NCBI GenBank assembly: GCA_008704415.1
Contig: VXIS01000324.1
Span: 1 to 54,629, forward strand
From: Sphaerosporella brunnea
Lineage: Eukaryota > Ascomycota > Pezizomycetes > Pezizales > Pyronemataceae
Direction of reading: 5' to 3'
DNA: 54,629 bases
Under the pieces are notes generated by a model. That model did not search any database. It was not told the DNA's origin and saw only the letters and a list, made by a program, of their open reading frames with translations. The position numbers and the translations under genes are program-made. Below are positions 31,921 through 41,716 of this stretch, one piece after another (the stretch's first letter is position 1; every line of letters begins with the position of its first letter).

Positions 31921-32472
31921 GAGTGCCGGACACTTAGTCGGGGTAGCGTGGCAGGGTCAACACTCACAACAACCCCCCAACGCCGACCTTTATGCCGCAC
32001 CACAACAAAAAAAAGAGTTTATATAAGAGCCTAAGAACGATAAAGTAGCGTGCAAAGAGCAATAGGTAGGCTTCTAAATTCAATTTGGTGGCGTGGTTGT
32101 GGAGCTATAAAGGCTAGAAAGTCATATGTTTTTTGGTGACGGGGGGTCGTTTTGAAGGCGGTTCTGTGCGGCTCAAGTAATCTACCATACCTAATCCAGA
32201 ATAGCATGAGACGAGTGACAATACATGACTTCAAACAAACAATCAACATAGCTCGGCGCGTCAGCGTTGATATTCCGGTTCGATAGAGCGCCAAGAGAGG
32301 ATTCCAGCAAGTCAAAAATCGTGAGAATTGAGCGAAAAATTCGAGCGGTTGAGTAGCAAGACGGACTAGCGGGAGCACACATGACATCACTCGCTGCTTA
32401 TTAATCACGGACAGCATTTTGAACTTGCCAAGACTTTGCCAAGGCGCTACCCCGACTAAGTGTCCGGCACTC
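31921..32472. mobile_element. TA-flanked TIR element, 552 bp
   Basis: The outer 28 bp (31921-31948, starting GAGTGCCGGACACTTAGTCG) are repeated as an exact reverse complement at 32445-32472. Each end is flanked by TA (31919-31920, 32473-32474). This is the pattern of a Tc1/mariner (Fot1/pogo)-like element. A 128-codon minus-strand frame (32417-32031) covers much of the interior, but I cannot match it to a transposase. Most likely a MITE; the perfect TIRs suggest relatively recent movement. Confidence 0.9.
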
Positions 32473-32474
32473 TA

Positions 32475-33188
32475 GTTTCTGGAAAAGACATGACTGCAAG
32501 CGTGACTTCGAGAATGCAAACCCCATTGTGGAATCGGGTTAATTTGAGCTAATCACATAGTGTCACTCGATATCTTCATTTCCGTAGCAACAAAACCGCA
32601 AGCCTTTATTCAACGCTGAGAAAGATATCCCATACTCCGCTGTGCTCCCTCTAGTTATGTCTCCCAAGTCTCCACTTTACGAAAAGATGCAGCTTCCAGT
32701 AACCATACCCCTTTCCAAACAATCCAAATTTGCAACAACTTTTTCGGAAAAGGAAAAAAAAAAAAAAAAAAAACAGAGAATAAGGTCCCCTCCGACAGCG
32801 ATGGGGGAGAGTAAGCCAAAAATCGACACTGGGTTCCCTTAACGCCATGTAGAAAAAAGAAAGCAGGAAATCCATAAAGTTCATATCGATATGCAATCAT
32901 CAAAAGGGGGTATTATCCGTGACCATAATGGGGCTGTACGTACAAGCTGGTACGTGGGAATTATGTTTCTGACGTGTTTTGTGGGATGTAAAAAAGAGGA
33001 ACGGTCTATGATGCAATTCAAAAGAGGAGGAATAAAGAAGAAGAAAAAAATCCGAGGAATAAAGAAGAAAAAAAAAATCCGAGGAAGTGCAAGAGAACAA
33101 AGAAGTCGAAGCAACCGAGAAAACGCCCGAATCTAACAGCAGCAGTAGCAGCATCATGATGATCTTGCTCAATAACCGGTCTTACCAT
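32475..33188. other. Intergenic, nothing recognised
   Basis: Contains A runs (32755-32773), purine-rich AAGAAG repeats near 33035-33080 and a GCA run near 33136-33153. No gene. It includes the 3' region of the LPMO gene. Confidence 0.45.
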
Positions 33189-34846
33189 CTATATCATGCC
33201 CCAAACAAAACTCAGAAATACCCACCAAAACACTAAGTGCTGGGGGCTGAGAGAGTGTATCTTCGAAGGGGGTGCAGAGCTGCAGATATACCCCTGGCTC
33301 CTCCAATAGTCGCACCCTTGGCCGTCCTGGCCGCTGTTCACGACGCCACCACCGCTCGGAGCACCACCGCCACTTCCGCCGTTTCCTAAAGTACAGTGAT
33401 CTCGTCAGCATGATATATTCTAGCAGGCTCCCAACTCTTAAACACAAATGCGGCGAAAAACACTCCGAATCCCAGCCAGCCGCATCTGATCAGAACGCAC
33501 ACAATACCTGGCAGAGGGGATGAAGTCGCAGCGCCTCTCGGGCCAGCAGTACCAACAACAGTAGCACCAGCACCGCCAGCAGTACCAGCAACTGTAGCGT
33601 CAGCACCGCCAGCACCACCAGCGCCGCCTGCAGTATTCGTATAGTATACTACGTCCATAGTTGTTGACTGCGTATTGAGAGCAGGAGTGGTTTCGGCTGC
33701 AGTAGCAGTGTTCACGCTGTCGGTAGAGGTGGGAATCTCACCTCCTGATCCTGCTCCTGCGGTGCTAGTAGGACTAGCCGCAGTGCCTCCGCCTGCTGTT
33801 GCACTATTGCTTCCTCCTCCTCCTCCTCCTCCTCCTCCTCCTCCTCCTCCTCCACCGCCTCCCGTGCCTGTGGTGAGATCAGATGTTCCCCTTGCCCCAC
33901 CACCTTTGTAAGACTGAGATGCCCCAGTACACGAGCCAGCTGGAGGTGCCCGCTTTGATGCGTCGCCACCGTACTGAATAACCGTGCCAGGGTCTGGGAA
34001 TACTACGTCCGTTCCTGCGGTTGTTGAGCAGCCGTTGCCGATATTGGCGAGGAAGACAGCAGGGCCTGACAGCGCCCGCTTCTTGATTCGAGAACCGCCG
34101 CCGGTGATAGTAACTACCGCGCAGTTCATGTACCTATTTCTGTTAGTGGGTAAAAGAGGACCTTGGTGCTTTCAAAACTCGCATTTCACGGTTTCCCTAG
34201 AGAAATCAGTCAGTGGCATGAAGCAGAGTGCAGAATGTTCGCATACAATTTCGTTGAACCACGTCCTGTCACAACGTTAGAAAATGCACATAAAATCTGG
34301 GTTCGGAGCATTTACCATGCAAAAATCACAGTCCCGGCCGGCGCATCTTGAGGTATCGTGAACTGAAAACCTCCTCCGGCCACATGCGGGCAGTCTCCGA
34401 TATAAGACTTGATTACCGTGAACGTATTTCCTCCATCGTACGACAATGAAACTTGACATGATCCTCCTCCGTGAACTGCCCCTCCGACGATACTGCCAAA
34501 GCCCGTGAGCTACGTAGCGAGGAAAATGAACACGGTGCGTTACATACTTCAAATCATAGGTTCCTCCGGGTGCATAATTCCGAACGCTTCCTCCCTGTGG
34601 CGTGTTCAGGTCCGCAAGATGGCCTTTACAGGGGTAGTTGGAGCCTGACGGTGACAGTGGTGCTGTGTAGTCAAAGTCCGCCTTCGACACGATGTAGAAG
34701 GGGTTCGTAACGTAGTTTATTGGTGGCGGCTCGGACATGACCATGTGCGCGGAGCACTGGGAGACAAGAAGCAGAAAGGCAAGGAGAAGAACACACAGTG
34801 ACGGCAAACGTGGTGCTGCCCACCGCCGAGACGAAAGGTGAGACAT
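33189..34846 (-). CDS. Secreted AA11-type lytic polysaccharide monooxygenase
   Basis: Six exons (34846-34548, 34492-34316, 34265-34247, 34196-34183, 34133-33508, 33385-33189) give about 443 residues in one phase. A signal peptide (LCVLLLAFLLLVSQCSA) ends just before His34, the mature N-terminal His of the copper brace. The second His is in GGAVHGGGSCQVSLSYDGG (about 107). The fold continues FQFTIPQDAPAGTVIFAWTW, FNEIGNREMYMNCAVVTI, then GNGCSTTAGTDVVFPDPG. A Gly-rich linker of about 17 Gly (GGA repeat) and Ala/Thr repeats follow. The tail GQGCDYWRSQGYICSS resembles the X278 chitin-binding module that accompanies AA11. Likely role: oxidative cleavage of chitin, in wall remodelling or nutrition. 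Exons 3 and 4 are 19 and 14 nt, and intron 4 (34182-34134) starts GC. Without these, the conserved NREMYMNC block cannot be formed. Confidence 0.85.
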
Positions 34847-35116
34847 GTCCGGTCCGATAGGGCTGTGTGTAACCGTCCGTGCTGCTATCGATAAGGAATT
34901 GACCATAAAGAAAGCAGTTAGGCAAAAAAAAAGGGGAGCGAAGTGCGGTGAAGCGGGAGCAACCGATAGCCCACTGCCACCAGTATATAAAGAACCAGTA
35001 ACCGCAGACAAGCGGAGCCTTGGGACTTCTATGGATTATAGAGTCGTGGGGAGACGAGTATAGAATGGCTTGTTGACGTGGAAGAATCGTACGTAGTGGT
35101 TTTTAGATGAGTTGGT
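34847..35116. promoter_or_regulatory. Probable promoter of the LPMO gene
   Basis: The 270 bases upstream of the LPMO start hold an A run (34925) and a TATATAAAG-like box at about 34984-34990 on plus. No specific factor site can be named. Confidence 0.3.
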
Positions 35117-36116
35117 TTACAGGAAGCTCCTAGAAAGTGAAGTATTTGACGGCCCGGAGCTCAGGTCAAGGACGGCAAACGCGTATCGAAGGGTGTGGCG
35201 AGAAAGTTCGACACGAATGAAGAGAATTGAAAGCTGATATCTGTGGTCAACACAGCGCCGCGAAGCTGAAAGTGTGGAATAGAAGATTTTGCACGTTGCA
35301 AGTTTCCAAACGGCTGGTTTATGTATGTGGTTTATACTAGGCAAAAATCTTCCCCTTAGCGGCGGTCCGCCCTGCGGGCCGTACTCTGCTGGCCATCTGT
35401 GAGCTCGAGACAGTGCTGTAGGCACAGTGAAGCCCGTTGATCTGCCAGGGTCGATGTCCCTGTCTTCCCCCACAACCACGTCGAGTGGAGCCAGAGCCCA
35501 GGTACCTGGATGCGTGAAGCAGCATGGGCCTTTTCTCCGCACGTACCACCTCGGGTCGTCGGTGTAGCGAGGAACGTCCAGAATACCTGGCGGCAGCCAT
35601 TCGAGCCCAGACAGGCAAGGTCGAACCGAAAAGCGGGCAAGCAGCGTCATGAGCGAGTGAGCGTTGTCCATCTTCCAGCGAATGCCGTCGTGATGAGCTG
35701 GACTCGGACGGTTCGATTTAGGTCGTATGCAATATGCGTGTCTGCCCGCCACCTTTCCCCGTGGAAGAACCCGACAATAAACAAAATGCAGGAACACAAC
35801 AAGATGACTGGGCCTTCTAGACCTCCAGACTTCGTACCTGCCGACGAAAAGTTTTGAGGCCAGGAACGACGTGTTCAGCGTTGGACACCTGCATTCGTTA
35901 GTATTGGACCCTGCATGTAGAAATTAGGGTTGCTCACAGAAACCCGAACCACGTGAAGGATATCCTAGACGATGGGCGGAGTCTTCCCGCGCAAAGCTCA
36001 GAAGACGATTGGCCACGCAAAGCAGTGCGGATGCCGAAAAACTGCCGGTCAAAGCAACTCCACGTCGGCCCCCAAGCGATGAGGGGTTGCGTACGCCCCA
36101 AATGCCCATCAGTTCC
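35117..36116 (-). other. Possible multi-exon gene or relic, unassigned
   Basis: The minus strand has suggestive pieces. One runs MGIWGVRNPSSLGGRRG then LTGSFSASALLCVANRLLSF (36109-35960), resembling a membrane span. A second starts CPTLNTSFLASKLFVGRYEV and continues RRPSHLVVFLHFVYCRVLP (about 35888-35760), preceded by a perfect TACTAAC branch site and a TGCAG acceptor (about 35890-35915). A frame continues to 35117 without clear homology. I could not join the pieces into one confident model. It may be a decayed membrane-protein gene. Confidence 0.25.
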
Positions 36117-36120
36117 CTGA

Positions 36121-37002
36121 ATTATCGGCGATATATTTTCTTCTGGAAGATTTAGCAATTGCCGTACCCTCGCAATACATTTTGTCTAATGGCCATACGC
36201 CCCAAACAATGGGCAAGGTAAAATGACGACTGGTACAAAAAAAAAGGCTGCATCCAGATTCGATGCAGAGACGGCTGAACGTGCGTAGTTGGTGGGTGCG
36301 CAACAGTAAACCAACGGTAAACGGGGGTAAACGGGAGCCTTCCTTCCATGGACCTGCTTGTCGACGTGTCAACCACGGAATCGTCGAACAAATCATCTCT
36401 TTCCTAGGCGCCGCTAAGGGTGATGCAGCGCCAGTTCGATGTCGCCCGGTGGGTTAACCTTCGTCCAGAACCGCGCTACGTTCAAAAAGAGTTTGACGGA
36501 GCGGATCATCAGTTCATGTGTCTCTCTGTGGGTGAAAGCACTTGGCCAGCACTCAATAACTCAAGAGGGGACAAACGGGGCTTGGCTTGATAATCTCTCC
36601 AAGTCATGGATTGCAAACAGAACAAACAAACTCAAAACGATTCCAACATTGAGAGCACTCACGTTGTCTGACCGTGACGCACGAAAAGGGGGGTAAATAT
36701 AGCTGTTGGAACAGCAGATCAATATGCGCTCAAAACCTCTCTGCATGTGAGCTCTATTCCACGAGCAGACAGATGCCAGTGAAAGTATGCAAGTCAACCA
36801 AGGTCATCAGCGAACAAAAAGCTTGTCTCTCATCCGCAAGTGCCGTGACAATGCACTGCATGCACATGCACTTCACCCCTCTGACGTTGCGTCGCGATGA
36901 TCACGATGCTTCTGATCGTATATGCAAAGAATGATTTCACTGCACAGGCACAACTCTGAAGTACCATAATCGATCAAACGCTTAACACGAAGTCAGTCCA
37001 AA
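36121..37002. other. Intergenic, nothing recognised
   Basis: Only short frames on both strands. No repeat boundary was found. Confidence 0.4.
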
Positions 37003-38265
37003 CTACTTCTTCTCCTTTGGTATCTTGACAGCGACCCAGAACTCGCTCTCGTAGATCCAACTCAGCATGCTATCGTTCCCACTCCCAATGTATTCAGCCT
37101 TGCCACCGCGCTCTCTCTTCTCAATTCTAAACCCGACGGCCTTCGCCACTTCGAGGACTTCGTCGACTGTCAGCTCGAGGCCCTGTGCTTCCTCACTGGC
37201 AAGCTTGAGGTCGGCCTCTCTGTTCTCCCAGTGCCATAGAAGCGGTCCACAATTAATCCAAATCCCGCCATCCACCAGAGTATTCCAAATCGTTTCGAGG
37301 TATGAGAATATATTGACAGCCGTATCTATGAAGAATACCGTAGAAACGACATCAAATTGGCCCGCCGCTTCGGGATTATTGTATGCTGCCACAAAGTCAC
37401 CCGCCGCCATCGAAAAGCGGTTCTCCTCCGCGGCGACAGAGAGGCCGGATGCAGGATGAACATCAGGTATTGCGAATCCACGGAGATGGTTATCGCGGGA
37501 GCGATGATTCGAAAAAGAGCTTGCGAAAGGGTACAGAGTATGCTGCTTTGCTGAAGAAGTGCAATTAAGTATATAATTCGACGCCATGAGCTGGTGGAAC
37601 GAGTTTTCGTTTCCTTGAGACGAGTATCCTGCCACAGCGATGTCGTATGCTAACCGTCCGAGACCGGCACCTGGGACCAGGACCGAGATTTTTGCCTTAT
37701 CCTCCGCAGACAGAGCCCCGAAACGCTCTTCGAGCTCCTTCGTCACAGGCGCATTGCAAGCCTCCCTTTCCTTTGCACCCTCCGCGCTCCAGTCTCGGTA
37801 GAACTGTTTTATAGTGCTTCGGACCTTGTCGAGATCGTCAGCCGTGACCAAGTTTAGCCATTCCTTTCCTTTGAGAATCTCGGGGTCGATTCCGAAAGCC
37901 TCAATGGAATGTCGGAAAATCGCCTCCGAGATCTCAGCGTTGTGTTCTATCGCGTCGTCTAAACGAGAAAGGATTTCCGGGTAGTTGATTGGAGGAGCAG
38001 AAAGAACAGACTGCTGGGATAAAGGTAGGGCGTGAAACTGGAGGCGTCGGCGATGTGTTAGGTTGTTGTGCGCTGTTCGACGATAGAGGCTGCCTGCCAG
38101 TTAGTTTTTCGTTGGGCCAGCGAAGATGGGGCAGCAGCCGGATTAGGGAAGCACCGACTAGAAAGCACCGAGAGACGAGAGGACAGAGTCGAGCTCGGGG
38201 TAGGCAGCGGCGGCATCGCTGAGTGGCTGATGGGAGCCACCAGTCTCGGGAGTGTGGTCAGTCAT
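37003..38265 (-). CDS. N2227-type methyltransferase (carnosine N-methyltransferase family)
   Basis: Exon 1 is 38265-38159 and exon 2 is 38089-37003, with a 69-nt intron (GTCGGT donor, AACTAAC branch), about 397 residues. The junction restores the family motif SLGAFYLYRRTAHNNLTHRR. Further family blocks are PPINYPEILSRLDDAIEHNA, KVRSTIKQFYRDWSAEG, the SAM-binding loop SVLVPGAGLGRLAYDIA, NSFHQLMASNYILNC, FDVVSTVFFIDTAVNIFSYL and GGIWINCGPLLWHWE. These are the conserved blocks of the N2227 family, whose members N-methylate carnosine or related histidine-containing compounds (human CARNMT1, yeast YNL092W) with S-adenosylmethionine. It is probably cytosolic or nuclear. In fungi the natural substrate is less clear and may be a His residue in a protein. 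Length matches the family. Confidence 0.92.
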
Positions 38266-38717
38266 AGGTGGGGGGAACAACGCAAAGAGTTATGATGCAA
38301 GATCGAAAGAATAGCGGGGCTGTAAACGTAACACAAACTGAGCCACAGCTCGGAGTCGAGCACAAGCCACAATGACAGATACACGCACGCAGTGGCCGCA
38401 GGAACTTCAAATGCCTTCTTCTTTGAACGAAGGAAAGCCAAAAATTCATTATTGTGACCTCTTATAAGAAGTAAGCTATAGACCAAATGGAGAACAATCA
38501 TGCTGGGATCTTTTACGGTCCTGGCTGGACGCTGTTTGGGTGGGAGTAAGCATCACAATAATGCGGCCTTTATTTGTCTCAATCCAAACTGTAGCAAACG
38601 TACGTTAACATTCCTTTGTTCCCCGCCAGAGACTCTTTGTTTGGGATCAATAGTCATTTTTCATATAAGCCAATCCCATCTCATTCCTTCTTCGTTCTCT
38701 GTAAATACTCCCCAAAA
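38266..38717. promoter_or_regulatory. Divergent promoter region
   Basis: The 450 bases between the methyltransferase (minus) and the gene starting at 38718 (plus) must hold both promoters. No specific motif is recognised. CAATCCAAAC and CCAAATGG-type stretches are present without clear meaning. Confidence 0.5.
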
Positions 38718-40519
38718 ATGGATCTCGAGAAGCCGGCCCCTCGAACCCTTGACGACGACTGGATCGCCCAAGCCCTGCGGCTCGCCGAGTGCGAACACAA
38801 AGAGGAAAATGGCGGCCTCTCGACCTACGAGCTGGAAACCAAAACCGCAGAACAGCGGCGCCGAGATGGTATCTGGATAAGCCGGTGGCTGAGGGGCTTT
38901 TCACGCCACGCTGGGAACCTTCCCGTGCCGCCAGATGAGCGAAAAGATGGCGAGAATGCACCGGTGCGCGGGTTGCATGCCGGCAACGTCGACGACAGCG
39001 TTGAAGCCATCGAATACCTTGGTGAGAGGCATAATATCCCTCACGCACCTCTCAGGCCGGATGTCAGCGTAGATTCGCATGTTTCCGCCACCAGACGCAT
39101 TAATAACTGCTATAAACGCAAGCTCGTCTTTCCTCACGCAAAAATCCCAAAAACTTTCCACTGTGATCTGGCGCCACACCCAGTTGTCTTGTCGGAGCGC
39201 ATACAAGGTGAAGATTACCGGACGAAGTGGGGAGAAGCTAGTCAGCCCGTTGCTGGAAGGGAGAATATCTCAGGAGTTGGTTGTGTTGGATGGAGTTACA
39301 GACAACGACGGCAAGACCCCCTTTGCCTGGACTTTTAGGACTTTCACAGGCTAATTCTTTGGTTTTAGGAGGTTTGTGAGGAAGATGGCGTTGATACGGA
39401 TAATGTTTTTGTTCCTACGCTCTACCCATTTCAGAGGTGCTGGAGACATTGTTCCCTTATATCAATTGCCACACGAGGTGGGTGAGCAGTCTTCGTTAAT
39501 GTAGGATGCGGCTAACCTGTTCCAAGGGAATTCACCCCGAAGCGCCCGATACTGATACCATGGTGCAAAAAAACCATCTTGGCCCATGGGGCAATGTCCG
39601 CGACATGGCCCAATCCTCCAGTGAACGACAAATAGAATTTTACCAAAGCAATCCACGAACTAACGATGTGCCACCCAACACTTGGGAGGCGCTGTCTAAA
39701 AAGGTTGCAAACCATATCCAGGAATACGGGATAAGAGACGCGAAGGACGAACTTGATCCAACAAGGCCTTTCGTCCTCGATCATGGAGCATTGAGTGGTG
39801 CTTGGAATATCGTCGTCCAAGACACTGCTCTTGTCGGAGTGCGCGACTTTACCAACGCGACGTACGTTCCATACAGCACCGCAATATCTGATTTGACCAA
39901 CCAAACAAGCACCTGGCTCGAAATTCAAAACCCCAAAAAGATGCCAACAAGTTCGTACGTGGACATTCAAGAATATTTTGCCGAGGAGGAGAAAGGAACC
40001 GTACCATTTGATCTTCCACCCTCGTACCCTGCTTTGTCTACGACTCAGGGTCCGGATTGGCGTTCTAGTTTCGCGAAACGCGGGGAATTGCGGAACCGGT
40101 GGGGCGTGATTACTTGGGAAGATCTTGTTCACGGGGATCGATTTGACGACTTACCCGAAGAGTCTGACGAGTTTTATACCCAAGAACCCGCGTGGCCCCT
40201 CAAAAACAATTACCGCATCTGGCAAGAGACTCTCCACAAGGAATTTGCCAAGTCAGGGGACCCTGACGTCCTTACACAGGGCTCCGTTGAAGCTCATGCG
40301 ATAGCGAGGCTCTGGTTCTACCACCCTGTGCTTTTTTTAGTTAGTGAGTTCGTCGAGACGTTTCTACAGCAAGATCCACTGGGCAAGTGGCAAGATCCGT
40401 TGCTTGCAGAGTTGCTTAAGTGTAACAATAGCAAAGGCCCTAGCCGTTTTGCCGGCGACCTTTTTTCTGAGATCCAACAGAGTATCAGGCAAGAGCGCGA
40501 GGGCTATGAGGACGACTGA
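38718..40519 (+). CDS. Hypothetical protein, about 529 residues, four exons
   Basis: Proposed exons: 38718-39021, 39095-39294, 39385-39477 and 39527-40519. Introns of 73, 90 and 49 nt keep phase; the third has an ideal GGCTAACC branch. The start MDLEKPAPRTLDDDWIAQAL follows a pyrimidine-rich leader. The last exon, 331 codons, is the most convincing. It contains HPEAPDTDTMVQKNHLGPWG, then DHGALSGAWNIVVQDTALVG, DLPPSYPALS, WGVITWEDLV and an acidic, charged C-terminus. There is no signal peptide or clear membrane span apart from a short hydrophobic patch (LWFYHPVLFLVSEF). The acceptor before 39385 is the weakest point. It could instead be two genes, the second starting MALIRIMFLFLRS at 39385. 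Family not recognised. Confidence 0.55.
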
Positions 40520-40993
40520 GGCTATGAAGGGGAGGAGGAGATAGAGCGGAAAAATCAAAATCAATCCCCAAGACGGGGCGACGATGATGAGAACTCTTGT
40601 ATGTATGCTGGTTATCTCCAGTCTTACATAGCGAGAGTACAATTTAGTGTAAGGATTTGAAAAGTCCGGTTGTGGCCGCAACTTTCACCGAGATTTGAAA
40701 ATCCGGCCTTTCGTCAGACGTAAAAACCACATCATTGGAAGAGAAGAGCTTCCCTTCCAGGGCTTGTTCTTTCGAACAATGTAGGAAGCCCAAATGGCCG
40801 ATTCCAAACCGCGGCCGTTCAAAGACAAAAGTTGAGTTTTTCCAATTCACCCCCTCCCCCAAAGAGCGTGGGAGTTTGGGTTTTCGCGCAGACCAACAAA
40901 AAAGACCTCCCGAGTGATATCCCGTGTTTCCCGCAGTAAGCCAAACCCTGTGACCCCTCCCGACCCCTCACAGCCCATCACCGCAAACCACAA
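40520..40993. other. 3' region and GMF promoter
   Basis: No gene is seen. The last 100 bases before 40994 are C- and A-rich, a typical leader. Confidence 0.45.
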
Positions 40994-41477
40994 ATGGCAA
41001 GCACCCCGCCCGCCCGCCCCCAAAACGGCACCCTACTAACACACCCATCAGGCGTCCGAATCGCGGCTCTACCAGATCTCAACGGACACTCGCGCGCGGC
41101 TGCGGAAATTCCGCCTGAACACGTCGCGGGCGCAGAGCGCGCAAGCGCTGATCCTAAGCATCGACAAGAAGAGCTTCGAGATCCAGCCGAGCACCGGCGA
41201 CGTGCTCGCCACGCTCGAGGACATCGCCGACGCGCTGCCCGAGCACGCCCCGCGCTTCGTGCTGCTCAGCTACCCGCTCACCCTCGGCGACGGTCGCCTC
41301 TCCGTGCCCTATGTCATGCTGAACTGGATGCCTGCTACCGTTGGCAGCGAGCTGCGGATGCTGTATGCTGGTGCGAAGGAGCTGGTTAGGAACACTGCTG
41401 AGGTCGGGAAGGTGCTGGATGTGGCGGAGGAGGAGGATGTATTGGCGGTTCAGGAGGTGCTGGCGGGGGATAGTTAA
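40994..41477 (+). CDS. Glia maturation factor (ADF-homology, Arp2/3 regulator)
   Basis: The first coding exon is just the ATG (40994-40996). A 55-nt intron (40997-41051) follows, with a GC donor (GCAAGC), an ideal CTACTAACAC branch and a CATCAG acceptor. Exon 2 is 41052-41477. The protein is 142 residues, the family's usual size, and begins MASESRLYQISTDTRARLRK. The blocks FRLNTSRAQSAQALILSIDK, PRFVLLSYPLTLGDGRLSVP, YVMLNWMP and ELRMLYAGAKELVRNTAEVG are those of GMF (yeast Aim7), a cofilin-fold protein. GMF binds Arp2/3 complex and severs branched actin filaments at endocytic patches. Reading through instead of splicing gives an Arg/Ala-rich nonsense frame that ends at 41389, which supports the splice. 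It converges with the SAC phosphatase gene. Confidence 0.92.
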
Positions 41478-41716
41478 GGGGTGGGATAAGCATGCATTGC
41501 GGGAGGGGAGGGAGGGGATTTGCTTTGTGGATTGCAAGCGATGGAAATGATTTATTCTCAATGTGTTTGCTTTGTGGGGTCGCTGCTTGTTGAGACGACC
41601 TGATATCTACTGGACGGCTTGATAGGCTGTAATTAGTTGTATTCTACCCATCCACCCAGTTCAAAAGGTATTGCTAATGAACATAAACTGCACGATAAAG
41701 TACTCCTTCACGCCAT

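Noticed and set aside
41154..41561. 135-codon minus-strand frame over GMF
   Set aside because: It is the shadow of the GMF exon on the other strand.
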